DNA of 64,000 nt from an uncultured Rikenellaceae bacterium (lineage in GTDB: Bacteria; Bacteroidota; Bacteroidia; Bacteroidales; Rikenellaceae). The DNA lies in assembly GCA_910577285.1 (NCBI GenBank), contig CAJTLO010000004.1, positions 151,937 to 215,936 on the forward strand, given 5' to 3'. A program made the position numbers and the translations under genes. Positions 52,557 through 61,612 of this stretch are shown here, one piece after another. The number at the start of each line of letters is the position of its first letter. Position 1 is the first letter of the stretch. Under the pieces are notes generated by a model. That model was not told where the DNA came from, did no database searches, and saw only the letters and a list, made by a program, of their open reading frames with translations.

Positions 52557-53876
52557 ATGTTCGAGAACTTAACCGACAGGCTTGAGAGGTCTTTCAAGAT
52601 ACTTAAGGGCGAGGGACGGATCACCGAGATCAACGTCGCCGAAACGCTCAAGGAGATACGCCGCGCACTCATCGATGCCGACGTAAACTACAAGGTCGCC
52701 AAGACCTTCACCGACGATGTGAAGCAGAAGGCTCTCGGCGCCAACGTACTCACCGCCGTCAAGCCGGGGCAGATGATGACCAAGATCGTCCGCGACGAAC
52801 TCGCCCTGCTCATGGGCGGTACGGCCTCGGACATCAACCTCGACGGCCGTCCGGCAGTCATTCTCATCGCCGGTCTGCAAGGTTCCGGTAAGACCACCTT
52901 CTCGGGCAAACTCGCCGGTCTGCTGAAAGGCAAACGGGGCCGCAGCGTACTGCTCGTAGCGGGCGACGTCTACCGCCCGGCCGCCATCGAACAGTTGAAG
53001 ATCCTCGGCCAGCAGGTAGGCGCGGAGGTCTACACCGAGGAGGGCAACAACAACCCGGTGGAGATCGCGGAGAATGCGGTCAAATACGCCCGCGGCAAGA
53101 ACATCAACACCGTCATCGTCGACACGGCGGGCCGCCTGGCGGTGGACGAGGCGATGATGGAGGAGATCGCGGCCGTCAAAAAGGCCGTCAAGCCCACCGA
53201 AACCCTTTTCGTGGTGGACGCCATGACGGGACAGGACGCCGTGAATACCGCAAGGGAGTTCAACGAGCGGCTCGACTACGACGGCGTGGTACTCACCAAG
53301 CTCGACGGCGACACCCGCGGCGGTGCGGCCATCTCCATCCGTTCGGTAGTGAACAAACCGCTGAAATTCATCTCGTCGGGCGAGAAGATGGACGCCCTGC
53401 AGGTGTTCCATCCGGAGCGCATGGCCGACCGTATTCTCGGCATGGGCGACATCGTGTCGTTCGTGGAACGCGCCCAGGAGCAGTACGACGAGGAGGATGC
53501 CCGCCGGCTCAAAAAGAAGATCGTCAAGAATCAGTTCGACTTCAACGACTTTCTCGACCAGATAGCCCAGATCAAGAAGATGGGCAACATGAAGGACCTG
53601 ATGGGCATGATCCCGGGCGTGGGCAAAGCCGTCAAGGACATGGAGTTCTCCGACGACATGTTCAAGCAGACCGAAGCCATCATCCACTCGATGACTCCCG
53701 CCGAACGCAGCAATCCGGAGATCATCAACCCCAGCCGCAAGGAGCGCATCGCCAAGGGAAGCGGCACGACCCTGGCCGAGGTGAACAAACTGCTCAAGCA
53801 GTTCGACCAGACGCGCAAGGTGATGAAATCGGTCGCCACGATGAAACCCGGCATGATGAAGGGTCGCCGCAGGTAA
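52557..53876 (+). CDS. ffh: Signal recognition particle protein Ffh
   Basis: 439 residues from MFENLTDRLERSFKILKGEG. N domain, then G domain with G1 GLQGSGKTT (106-114), DTAGRLAVDEAMM, TKLDGDTRGG, and SSGEKMDALQVFHPERMADRILGMGD. The C-terminal M domain ends MMKGRRR and contains methionines for signal-sequence binding. Ffh binds 4.5S RNA and directs ribosomes to FtsY. Ends at a strong terminator. The 4.5S RNA gene itself was not seen in the window. Confidence 0.97.
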   Translation: MFENLTDRLERSFKILKGEGRITEINVAETLKEIRRALIDADVNYKVAKTFTDDVKQKALGANVLTAVKPGQMMTKIVRDELALLMGGTASDINLDGRPAVILIAGLQGSGKTTFSGKLAGLLKGKRGRSVLLVAGDVYRPAAIEQLKILGQQVGAEVYTEEGNNNPVEIAENAVKYARGKNINTVIVDTAGRLAVDEAMMEEIAAVKKAVKPTETLFVVDAMTGQDAVNTAREFNERLDYDGVVLTKLDGDTRGGAAISIRSVVNKPLKFISSGEKMDALQVFHPERMADRILGMGDIVSFVERAQEQYDEEDARRLKKKIVKNQFDFNDFLDQIAQIKKMGNMKDLMGMIPGVGKAVKDMEFSDDMFKQTEAIIHSMTPAERSNPEIINPSRKERIAKGSGTTLAEVNKLLKQFDQTRKVMKSVATMKPGMMKGRRR

Positions 53877-53903
53877 CCCCTTCACCGGCACGCCTTCCAT
53901 AAA

Positions 53904-53942
53904 TCCGACGGCGGGAACTGAAGTTCCCGCCGTCGGACTTTC
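53904..53942 (+). terminator. Terminator of ffh
   Basis: Perfect 15-bp stem (TCCGACGGCGGGAAC with its complement), 4-nt loop, then CTTT. Confidence 0.88.
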
Positions 53943-54107
53943 GTCGAAACCCCGACTCACCGCAAGTTCTTTTCCGGACACAAGCTCCGACGGAGAACGG
54001 CAAGCACTTCCCGAGGCATGCACCGCCGCCCGACACCGCCCTTTCCCGCTTCCGGGCACAAACAGCAACCCGCCCCCGATACCGACACTTTCCACTCGCC
54101 GCACACC

Positions 54108-54569
54108 ATGACGACGCCAACGAACCGCCCCGCCTACCGCATCGCCCGGATAAACGCCGACGACTACCCCGCGCTGGTGCGCATCTGGGAAGCCTCGGTC
54201 CGGGCAACGCACACGTTCCTCGCCGAGGAAGAGTTGCTGCGCATCCGCAGCAGACTCGCCGCAGAGTACTTTCCCGCCGTGGAACTCTATGCCGCCTTCG
54301 CAGACGGACAGCCCGTAGGATTCGCCGGAACGGCGGGCGAACACCTCGAAATGCTCTTCGTGCACCCCGACTTTTTCGGCTGCGGGTGCGGAAAAAGGCT
54401 GCTTCTCTTCGCCCTCCGCGAAAAGGGAGTGACACGGGTGGATGTCAACGAACAGAATCCGCATGCGGAGGGATTCTACCGGGCCCACGGTTTTCAGGTG
54501 GCCTCGCGCGACGAGACCGACGCCGCCGGACGCCCCTACCCCATCCTGCACATGGTCCTAAGGCAGTAA
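54108..54569 (+). CDS. GNAT-family N-acetyltransferase
   Basis: 153 residues from MTTPTNRPAYRIARI. GNAT fold with a VRIWEASVRATHTFLAEEELLRIRS helix, a core strand (LEMLFVHPDFFGCGCGKRLLLFALR) that holds the acetyl-CoA Q/RxxGxG/A-like motif as GCGCGK, and DVNEQNPHAEGFYRAHGFQ near the end, as in YjaB/ElaA-like acetyltransferases. Substrate unknown. A long upstream frame extension is not supported. Confidence 0.85.
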   Translation: MTTPTNRPAYRIARINADDYPALVRIWEASVRATHTFLAEEELLRIRSRLAAEYFPAVELYAAFADGQPVGFAGTAGEHLEMLFVHPDFFGCGCGKRLLLFALREKGVTRVDVNEQNPHAEGFYRAHGFQVASRDETDAAGRPYPILHMVLRQ

Positions 54570-54667
54570 CCCGCCCGCACCGGTCGTTGCCGACTGCCCG
54601 GAACAGGAGGCACCTGCTGCTTTCCCTTCCGGCCGTCATCGCCCGAATGTCAAGAGCAGGGGCAGTC

Positions 54668-54698
54668 GAAAAAAGCGTACCCCGGAGCGAGGTACGCT
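54668..54698 (-). terminator. Minus-strand terminator near 54.7 kb
   Basis: Stem AGCGTACC/GGTACGCT with a 9-nt loop. The minus-strand tail is TTTTTT. It ends a transcript coming from the right, either dus or the small ORF at 54706. Confidence 0.8.
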
Positions 54699-54705
54699 GT
54701 ATCGT

Positions 54706-54936
54706 TCACGGAAAATACCGCAAGAATTCCATATCCGTCGGCCGGAAGCGGCACAGCGGCGACTTAAAAGCTACCCGTCCGAATCTCCGGTTACGACGAA
54801 AGAGTCTCGTCCAATAACAACGTTCACGCGACGGTAGCGCAAGTGGGGACAATACATCATCGTGGCCGCAAAATCCCTCCAACCGTAGCGAATACTCCGT
54901 CTTCCAACCGTGCGACAGCCCCGTCTCCAGCTCCAT
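54706..54936 (-). pseudogene. Possible remnant of a small gene before the terminator
   Basis: A 76-codon frame starts MELETGLSHGWKTEYSLRLEG and stops 8 bp before a clear minus-strand terminator. Its first 20 residues look strand-like, but the rest becomes Arg-rich and unlike a normal protein. In the adjacent frame the same DNA reads SIRYGWRDFAATMMYCP, then LRYRRVNVVIGRDSFVVTG. Together these could be pieces of one frameshifted beta-rich protein. It lies downstream of dus on the same strand. This may instead be just a 3' untranslated region of dus. I do not recognise a family. Confidence 0.3.
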
Positions 54937-55029
54937 GCCTCCGCCCGGCGCCGTTGTCGTAAGGAACTCCCGCCGCCACCGTCGCCCGCCACGCCACGCC
55001 GCGTCGCGTCGCCGGACGAAACCTGCACA
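54937..55029. other. Non-coding gap after dus
   Basis: GC-rich stretch following the dus stop, with no promoter or gene that I can identify. Together with the remnant and terminator to its left it forms the unexplained interval between the GNAT gene and dus. Confidence 0.4.
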
Positions 55030-56052
55030 TCACACCTCGTGCGACAGCGGCGGAGGAACGGCTCCCGAAAGGTCGTAGCCGCCCCACTCCCGTGCGATGG
55101 AATCGAGCGTGGCGTCGATTTCGGCCACATCGTCGAGCGTCACGAGTTTCAGACGCGTGGGCTTGAAATTGGGCAGTCCCTTGAAATAGTTGGAGAGGTG
55201 GCGCCGCATCTCCAGCACCCCCACCCGGTCGCCCTTCACCTCGACCGATTTGGCCAGATGACGCTTGGCGATCTCCACCCGCTCGCAGACGGAGGGTTGT
55301 GGCAGCAGCTCGCCCGTATCGAGGTAGTGCCTGATCTCGCGGAAGATCCACGGCCGACCGTAGGTGGCCCGTCCGATCATCACCCCGTCCACGCCGTAGC
55401 GATCGAACGCCTCCGCAGCCCGCTGCGGAGAGTCGATGTCGCCGTTGCCTATGACGGGGATCTTCATCAGCGGATTGTTCTTCACCTTTCCGATAAGCGT
55501 CCAGTCCGCCTCCCCCGTGTACATCTGAGCCCGCGTCCGGCCGTGAATGGTGAGCGCCGCGATGCCCGTATCCTGCAGGCGCAGGGCGATCTCCTCGATG
55601 TTCTTGTTCTCGTCGTCCCATCCCAGGCGCGTCTTCACCGTCACCGGCACCTTCACCGCCTCCACGATCCGCCGGGTCATCTCCACCATCAGCGGAACGT
55701 CGCGCATCATCCCGCTGCCCGCACCACGGCCCGCGATCTTACGCACGGGACAGCCGAAGTTGATGTCGATGACATCCGGACGAGCGGCTTCGGCGATGCG
55801 GGCCGATTCGACCATCGGCTCGATCAGGTGCCCGTAGATCTGTATTCCCACCGGACGCTCCCCGTCGCTGATGTTGAGCTTCGCCACCGACTTCGCCCCA
55901 TCGCGCACGAGTCCGTCCGAGGAGATAAACTCCGTGTAGACCATGTCGGCTCCGAACCCCTTGCACATGTAACGGAACGAGGGGTCGGTCACATCCTCCA
56001 TCGGAGCGAGAAAGAGCGGACGTTCGCGGAATTCTATGCCGGCTATCTTCAT
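55030..56052 (-). CDS. dus: tRNA-dihydrouridine synthase (DusB-type)
   Basis: 340 residues. FMN enzyme that reduces uridine in tRNA. Opening IAGIEFRERPLFLAPMEDVTDPSFRYMC and DINFGCPVRKIAGRGAGSGMM with the catalytic Cys of the family, then KTRLGWDDENKNIEEIALRLQDTGIAALTIHGRTRAQMYTGEADW and PVIGNGDIDSPQRAAEAFDRYGVDGVMIGRATYGRPWIFREI. The layout fits DusB more than DusA or DusC, but the exact uridine is not settled. It diverges from argS with facing promoter boxes about 30 bp apart. Confidence 0.92.
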   Translation of the reverse strand: MKIAGIEFRERPLFLAPMEDVTDPSFRYMCKGFGADMVYTEFISSDGLVRDGAKSVAKLNISDGERPVGIQIYGHLIEPMVESARIAEAARPDVIDINFGCPVRKIAGRGAGSGMMRDVPLMVEMTRRIVEAVKVPVTVKTRLGWDDENKNIEEIALRLQDTGIAALTIHGRTRAQMYTGEADWTLIGKVKNNPLMKIPVIGNGDIDSPQRAAEAFDRYGVDGVMIGRATYGRPWIFREIRHYLDTGELLPQPSVCERVEIAKRHLAKSVEVKGDRVGVLEMRRHLSNYFKGLPNFKPTRLKLVTLDDVAEIDATLDSIAREWGGYDLSGAVPPPLSHEV

Positions 56053-56075
56053 TTTCGTATGCTATTTTACGGGTG

Positions 56076-56083
56076 CAAAGATA
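56076..56083 (-). promoter_or_regulatory. Promoter -7 box for dus
   Basis: TATCTTTG on the minus strand, 23 bp before the dus ATG. Confidence 0.6.
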
Positions 56084-56113
56084 ATCCTCCGGGCGGTAAA
56101 ACGGAAAATTCGT

Positions 56114-56121
56114 TATCTTTG
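56114..56121 (+). promoter_or_regulatory. Promoter -7 box for argS
   Basis: TATCTTTG, 41 bp before the argS ATG, back to back with the dus box. Confidence 0.6.
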
Positions 56122-56162
56122 TCTTTCAAGACAAGTTTACAACAGACGAACAGATTTCCGAC

Positions 56163-57947
56163 ATGAACATAGAGAATTACATCGAACAGGTCGCCGCCCG
56201 CACCGTGGAGGCGCTCTATCCGCAGGCCGCCGGCGCTCCCATCCAGATACAACGCACGCGCCGGGAGTTCGAGGGCGACTACACCCTGGTGGTGTTTCCC
56301 CTGCTCAAGGCGAGCCGCAAGTCGCCCGAGGCCACAGCCGCGGAGATCGGTGAAGCCCTCGTGGCCGGCCAGAGCGGCATCGAGTCGTTCAACGTGGTCA
56401 AAGGCTTTCTGAACATGACGCTGCGCCGCAGCTTCTGGAACGAGAAGATCGCCGAGATCGCCTCGGACGACAACTTCGGCTATGCAGCCCCCACCGGACG
56501 CACCGTCATGGTGGAGTATTCGTCGCCCAACACGAACAAGCCGCTCCACCTGGGCCACATCCGCAACAACCTGCTCGGCTACTCGGTAGCCGAGATCCTC
56601 AAGGCCAACGGCAACCGGGTGATCAAGGCCAACCTCGTGAACGACCGCGGCATCCACATCTGCAAAAGCATGCTCGCCTGGCAGAAGTTCGGCGGCGGAG
56701 AGACTCCCGCCTCGAGCGGCATGAAAGGCGACCACCTGGTGGGAAAATACTACGTGGAGTTCGACCGGCACTACAAGGCAGAGATCGGAGAACTCGTCGC
56801 ACAGGGGCAGAGCGAGGAGGAGGCGAAACGCAACGCCCCCATCATGCGGGAAGCGCAGGAGATGCTGCGCCGCTGGGAAGCGAAAGAGCCGGAGACCTAT
56901 GCGCTGTGGGAAACGATGAACGGTTGGGTGTACGACGGTTTCGACAAGACCTACGCCGCCCTGGGCATCGACTTCGACAAGATCTACTACGAATCGCAGA
57001 CTTACCTGCTGGGCAAGGAGCTGGTGGAGGAGGGACTCCGCAAAGGGGTCTTCTACCGCAGGCCCGACAACTCGGTGTGGATCGACCTCACGGCCGAGGG
57101 ACTGGACGAGAAGCTGCTGCTGCGCGGCGACGGCACGTCGGTCTACATGACGCAGGACCTCGGCACGGCCTACCGCCGTTTCGAGGACAACCGCCTCGAC
57201 CAACTCATCTATGTGGTGGGCAACGAACAGAACTACCACTTCCAGGTGCTCAAACTCGTGCTGAAGAAGCTCGGCTACCAGGAGTGGAGCGACCACATCT
57301 TCCACCTCTCCTACGGCATGGTGGAGTTGCCCGAAGGGAAGATGAAGTCGCGCGAGGGCACGGTGGTGGATGCCGACGACCTGATCGAAGACATGGTATC
57401 GACCGCCATGGAGATGTCGCGCGAGCTGGGCAAGCTGGACGGCGCCACCTCCGAAGAGGCCGCCGCCATCAGCCACATGGTGGGACTGGGTGCACTCAAA
57501 TACTTCATTCTGAAGGTAGACCCCAAGAAGACCATGCTCTTCGACCCGCGCGAATCGATCGATTTCAACGGCAACACAGGCCCCTTCATCCAGTACACCC
57601 ACGCACGCATTCGCTCGGTGCTGCGCAAGGCCGAAGAGGCCGGCATCGTCTATGCGAACGACCACACCGACGTACCGCTGGTGGCGGAGGAGATCGAACT
57701 CATCAAGACGCTCGACGAATTTCCGACCGTCGTCCGCCAGGCAGGCGACACCTGCTCGCCCTCGGTCATCGCCAACTATGTCTACGACCTGGCCAAATCC
57801 TACAACGGTTACTACCACGACCACTCCATCCTGCGCGAAGAGAACGAGGCCGTCCGCGCCTTCCGGCTCCGCCTGAGCTGCGAAGTGGCCCGCGTCGTCC
57901 GGCGCGGCATGCGTCTGCTCGGCATCGAGGTACCGGAAAGGATGTAG
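56163..57947 (+). CDS. argS: Arginyl-tRNA synthetase
   Basis: 594 residues, full length for class I ArgRS. The N-terminal Add-1 domain precedes HLGHIRNN (HIGH box), then the catalytic Rossmann domain with LVNDRGIHICKSMLAW, the KMSKS equivalent around GKMKSREGTVV, and a C-terminal anticodon-binding helical domain with SYNGYYHDHSIL, ending GMRLLGIEVPERM. The catalytic requirement for tRNA-Arg is family knowledge. Ends at a perfect palindromic terminator. Confidence 0.98.
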   Translation: MNIENYIEQVAARTVEALYPQAAGAPIQIQRTRREFEGDYTLVVFPLLKASRKSPEATAAEIGEALVAGQSGIESFNVVKGFLNMTLRRSFWNEKIAEIASDDNFGYAAPTGRTVMVEYSSPNTNKPLHLGHIRNNLLGYSVAEILKANGNRVIKANLVNDRGIHICKSMLAWQKFGGGETPASSGMKGDHLVGKYYVEFDRHYKAEIGELVAQGQSEEEAKRNAPIMREAQEMLRRWEAKEPETYALWETMNGWVYDGFDKTYAALGIDFDKIYYESQTYLLGKELVEEGLRKGVFYRRPDNSVWIDLTAEGLDEKLLLRGDGTSVYMTQDLGTAYRRFEDNRLDQLIYVVGNEQNYHFQVLKLVLKKLGYQEWSDHIFHLSYGMVELPEGKMKSREGTVVDADDLIEDMVSTAMEMSRELGKLDGATSEEAAAISHMVGLGALKYFILKVDPKKTMLFDPRESIDFNGNTGPFIQYTHARIRSVLRKAEEAGIVYANDHTDVPLVAEEIELIKTLDEFPTVVRQAGDTCSPSVIANYVYDLAKSYNGYYHDHSILREENEAVRAFRLRLSCEVARVVRRGMRLLGIEVPERM

Positions 57948-57961
57948 CCCCGCCCCGACAG

Positions 57962-58000
57962 AACACGCAGGGGGAACCGGACCGGTTCCCCCTGCGTGTT
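57962..58000. terminator. Bidirectional terminator after argS
   Basis: Near-perfect palindrome with 19-bp arms and a 1-nt centre. The tail is TTTC, weak on both strands. It separates argS and the convergent SRPBCC gene. Confidence 0.75.
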
Positions 58001-58101
58001 TCATTTTCCGCTCCCGGAGCGCCTTGCTCGTCCGGGAATGCGTGCTCCGGAACGAAGCACCCGTCCCGATGCCGGACAGGCCCCCTGCGAAGCGCGGTGC
58101 G

Positions 58102-58509
58102 TCAGAACTCCCCGTTGAACGCTCGCGCCATCTGCTCGGCCATCTGGTCGAGTCCCTGCTGGAGCTTGGAGCCTATCATCATCTTCATCACCATGTTGAG
58201 TTTGGCATGCAGCACCAAACGCATGCGCGTATCATAGTCGCCCACCTGTTTGAGCTGTATCCAGAAGGTGAAATCGAGGGGCGAACGCTCGTCGCCCGTC
58301 ACCTTGACATAGTCGTAGGGCACCTTATCGACCATCCGAAGCCGCATGCTCATGCCCTTGACCTTGAACGAACAGGTCGTTTCGTCGGCCACCCAATCCT
58401 CCACGCGTCCCTGCACCACGGGAGTGAAATTGTTGAAGTCGCTGATGACCGAATAGATCTGTGCCGCCGGACGGCGTATCTGTTGTTGCCGGCTCTCGTA
58501 TTTTTCCAT
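58102..58509 (-). CDS. SRPBCC-family protein
   Basis: 135 residues from MEKYESRQQQIRRPAAQIYSVISDFNNFTPVV. A single START-like/polyketide-cyclase fold. The sequence Y-S-V-I-S-D-F-N-N-F at 19-28 is the typical helix-grip opening, and the following strands (DWVADETTCSFKVKGMSMRLRMVDKVPYDYVKVTG) line a hydrophobic pocket. Its ligand is unknown. A much longer upstream frame is antisense to the Nudix gene. The Nudix gene is divergent and starts 55 bp away. Confidence 0.8.
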   Translation of the reverse strand: MEKYESRQQQIRRPAAQIYSVISDFNNFTPVVQGRVEDWVADETTCSFKVKGMSMRLRMVDKVPYDYVKVTGDERSPLDFTFWIQLKQVGDYDTRMRLVLHAKLNMVMKMMIGSKLQQGLDQMAEQMARAFNGEF

Positions 58510-58563
58510 AAAATTTGCAGTATTGCGCTTTAATGCGTTATTTTGCAACAGATTAAAAGATCC

Positions 58564-59166
58564 ATGCAAATCATCTGGCACGAAGATAAAGCATTGGTAT
58601 TCAAATCGGGCGACTCCGAAGGCGACGTACCCTGCGTCCGCATCGGCGACGAGTCCGGGTTGAACCCCGCAAATTTGCTGCAAAAATTCGACAATAACAA
58701 CATCCTCTACGTATTGTCGGACGACCCCGGGCGCACTTTCGAGCACTTCCTCGGCCACACGACCCTCGTCGAGGCGGCGGGCGGCACCGTAGAGGACGGA
58801 GAGGGCCGCATGCTCATGATGCTCCGCCGCGGACGGTGGGACCTTCCCAAAGGCCATGTCGAACCGGGCGAATCCCACGAGGAGGCCGCCCTGCGCGAAG
58901 TGGCCGAAGAGACGGGACTGCAACAGGTGAGCATCGTGGGACCGCTGACCACGACGCAACACTTTTACCGCATGCACGGCCGCTGGGAAACCAAGCGTAC
59001 CCGGTGGTACAGACTGCGCTGCGAAGGCGCCACGACCACCGTACCGCAGACCGAAGAGGAGATCACGGAGATCCGATGGATGCGGGAACCCGAGCTGTGG
59101 CAAAGAGTGGCCGGCAGCTACGGCACGATAAGGGAGGTATTCGAAGCCTACCTGCAAAGCGAATGA
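58564..59166 (+). CDS. Nudix-family hydrolase
   Basis: 200 residues from MQIIWHEDKALVFKSG. The N-terminal 85 residues form an extra domain before the Nudix fold. The Nudix box spans residues 97-119, with the key GX5E and REVAEETG residues. Metal-dependent hydrolysis of a nucleoside-diphosphate-X compound is inferred from the box. Similar Bacteroidota proteins, with the ILYVLSDDP and EHFLGHTTLVEAAGG blocks, have no assigned substrate. The S9 peptidase gene follows 73 bp downstream. Confidence 0.88.
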   Translation: MQIIWHEDKALVFKSGDSEGDVPCVRIGDESGLNPANLLQKFDNNNILYVLSDDPGRTFEHFLGHTTLVEAAGGTVEDGEGRMLMMLRRGRWDLPKGHVEPGESHEEAALREVAEETGLQQVSIVGPLTTTQHFYRMHGRWETKRTRWYRLRCEGATTTVPQTEEEITEIRWMREPELWQRVAGSYGTIREVFEAYLQSE

Positions 59167-59239
59167 TCCCTGGCGGCGGCCCATCGGGAGATGCGGAACG
59201 GACGGCAACCACAAAACGAACAACAAATATCCAAAGAAA

Positions 59240-61402
59240 ATGAAATTCGCAACGAAAACAGCAGCGTTACTTATGGCAGCAGCGGTAACAATCTCCTGCT
59301 CGGGCGACGGTTCCCGCAAAAGCGGGATCGCTCCGCTCGCCATCGACAGCAGCCTGACCGAAGCCCAGATAGCGGCCGGCATCCTCACTCCGGAGGTGAT
59401 GTGGAAAATGGGGCGCGTAGGCGAGAGCGTCCTTTCGCCCGACGGCAAACAGGTGGTCTACAGCGTGACATGGTACAACATGGAGGAGAACCGCGGCCTG
59501 TCGCATCTCTTCATTCTGCCCTCCGAGGGCGGCGAACCCCGCCAGCTCACCGTCGATGCGGTCCATGACGGAGCACCGCAGTGGAGCGCCGACGGCAAGA
59601 CCGTCTACTTCCTCAGCGACCGCAGCGGCGAAGGCCAGATATGGGCCATCGACGCCAACGGCAAACGGCTCCGCCAGCTCTCCGAGATAGCGGGCGGCAT
59701 CGAAGGGTTCGGCATCGCCCCCAAAGGCGACTACTTCTACTACGTGCAGAGCGTACACGCGGCCGACATCGAGTCGAAGGATGTCTATCCCGATCTGGCC
59801 AAATCGAAAGGCCTCATCTACGACGACCTCATGACGCGCCACTGGGACTACTGGGACAGGGGCTACTACAAACATGTCTTCGTGGGTAAGTTCGACGGCC
59901 GCAAAGCCGAAGCCGGCAAGGACATCATGCCCGGCGAGGCATGGGACGCACCGCTGGCCCCCTACTTCGACATGAAGGAGATCGTATGGAACCACGCCGG
60001 CACGAAGCTCGCCTACACCTGCAAGAAGATGACCGGCACGAAATACGCGCAGTCCACCGACTCCGACATCTACGTCTACGACGTGACCACGGGCACCGCC
60101 ACCAACATCAACAAGGCCGGCACGCCCGACGACCCGCGGCTGAAGATCGCACCGGCCTTCCCCGGCTACGACAAGTACCCCGTATTCTCGCCCGACGACC
60201 GCTACATCGCTTTCCAGAGCATGCGCCGGCCGGGCAACGAATCGGATAAGGACCGCCTCTTCGTGTGGGACAGCACGGACGGCTCGTTCCGCGACCTGAC
60301 CGAGGCGTTCGACTACAACTCCTATAATATCGTGTGGAAAGACAACTCCACCATCCTCTTCCTCTCGCCCATCGAGGCCACCCGCCAGCTCTGCTCGGTG
60401 ACCATCGACCAGGCTCCCCTGGCCGAAGTACGGGTTCTCACCCGCGGCGACCACGACATCAACGCCTTCACCTATGCCAACGGCGTGTGCGTGGCGGAGA
60501 AGGCGAGCATCTCGCAGGGCACCGAACTCTACCGCGTGGAGAACGGCGCACTCAACCAGATCAGCTTCGTGAACAAACACATCTACGACCATGTGAAGAT
60601 GGGCGAAGTGCAGAAACGCTGGGTGGCCACCACCGACGGCAAGAAGATGCTCACGTGGGTGATCCTGCCCCCCGATTTCGACCCGAACCAGAAGTACCCC
60701 ACCCTGCTCTATTGCCAGGGCGGTCCGCAGGACGTGGTGAGCCAGTTCTGGAGCTATCGCTGGAACTTCCAGCTCATGGCCGCACAGGGTTACGTGGTGG
60801 TCGCCCCGAACCGTCGCGGCGTACCGTCGTTCGGTCAGGAGTGGCTCGATCAGATCTCCGGCGACTACAGCGGCCAGAACATCCGCGACTACCTGAGCGC
60901 CATCGACGACGTGGCACGGGAACCGTGGGTTGACAGCGACCGGCTGGGCTGCGCGGGCGCAAGCTACGGAGGCTACTCGGTATATTACCTCGCCGGGCAG
61001 CACGAGGGTCGCTTCAAAGCGTTCATCTCGCACTGCGGCATCTTCGACTTCGACAGCATGTACGGCTCGACCGAAGAGCTCTTCTTCATCAACAACGACT
61101 ACGGCGGTCCCTACTGGGACAAGGAGAACGCCGTGGCACAGCGCTCCTACGCCCACTCGCCGCACCGCTTCGTTCAGAACTGGGACACGCCCATCCTCAT
61201 CATCACGGGCCTGAACGACTTCCGCATCCCCTACACCCAGAGCCTCGAGGCCTTCACCGGCGCACGGGTACAGGGCATCCCGGCACGTCTGGTGGCCTTC
61301 GAGAACGAGAACCACCAGGTGTTCCAGCCGCAGAACTCGCTCGTGTGGAACCGCGAATTCTTCGGTTGGCTCGACCGGTACGTCAAGGGCGAGGCCGAAT
61401 AA
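59240..61402 (+). CDS. S9-family prolyl-oligopeptidase-like peptidase (lipoprotein)
   Basis: 720 residues from MKFATKTAALLMAA, with lipobox ISCSGDG (Cys20 or so). N-terminal beta-propeller repeats (RVGESVLSPDGKQVVYSVTWY, PQWSADGKTVYFLSDRSGEGQIWAID, PVFSPDDRYIAFQSMRRPG), then an alpha/beta hydrolase domain. Catalytic triad: Ser575 in GASYGGYS, Asp660 in GLNDFRIP, His692 in NHQVFQP. S9 enzymes cleave peptides after proline or other residues; the DPP-IV/acylaminoacyl type is plausible. Probably anchored at the outer membrane and active on extracellular peptides. A strong terminator follows. Confidence 0.94.
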   Translation: MKFATKTAALLMAAAVTISCSGDGSRKSGIAPLAIDSSLTEAQIAAGILTPEVMWKMGRVGESVLSPDGKQVVYSVTWYNMEENRGLSHLFILPSEGGEPRQLTVDAVHDGAPQWSADGKTVYFLSDRSGEGQIWAIDANGKRLRQLSEIAGGIEGFGIAPKGDYFYYVQSVHAADIESKDVYPDLAKSKGLIYDDLMTRHWDYWDRGYYKHVFVGKFDGRKAEAGKDIMPGEAWDAPLAPYFDMKEIVWNHAGTKLAYTCKKMTGTKYAQSTDSDIYVYDVTTGTATNINKAGTPDDPRLKIAPAFPGYDKYPVFSPDDRYIAFQSMRRPGNESDKDRLFVWDSTDGSFRDLTEAFDYNSYNIVWKDNSTILFLSPIEATRQLCSVTIDQAPLAEVRVLTRGDHDINAFTYANGVCVAEKASISQGTELYRVENGALNQISFVNKHIYDHVKMGEVQKRWVATTDGKKMLTWVILPPDFDPNQKYPTLLYCQGGPQDVVSQFWSYRWNFQLMAAQGYVVVAPNRRGVPSFGQEWLDQISGDYSGQNIRDYLSAIDDVAREPWVDSDRLGCAGASYGGYSVYYLAGQHEGRFKAFISHCGIFDFDSMYGSTEELFFINNDYGGPYWDKENAVAQRSYAHSPHRFVQNWDTPILIITGLNDFRIPYTQSLEAFTGARVQGIPARLVAFENENHQVFQPQNSLVWNREFFGWLDRYVKGEAE

Positions 61403-61444
61403 AGCGATAACCGTCGCGGCCGAGGCCGCAGAAACATACCCCGG

Positions 61445-61478
61445 ATACGGCAGGCGACGAGCCTGCCGTATTCTTTTT
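61445..61478 (+). terminator. Terminator of the S9 peptidase gene
   Basis: Stem ATACGGCAGGC/GCCTGCCGTAT with a 5-nt loop, then TCTTTTT. Confidence 0.9.
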
Positions 61479-61551
61479 CCATCCCCGGGAAACCGCTCCG
61501 AACCCTCCGGGAGCTTCGCATCCAGGCTATTGGCGACACGTAAAAAATCAC

Positions 61552-61559
61552 TACCTTTG
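61552..61559 (+). promoter_or_regulatory. Promoter -7 box for prfA
   Basis: TACCTTTG, 53 bp before the chosen ATG. An in-frame start 17 codons upstream (61562) lies within 3 bp of the box and is unlikely. Confidence 0.6.
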
Positions 61560-61612
61560 CGATGCGGAACACGCTCCGGCGAAGCAACGCTCCGCATACC
61601 AAACACCGACAC

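Noticed and set aside
52569..54551. Long minus-strand frame across ffh and the GNAT gene
   Set aside because: Covers recognised genes on the other strand with no independent motifs or promoter.
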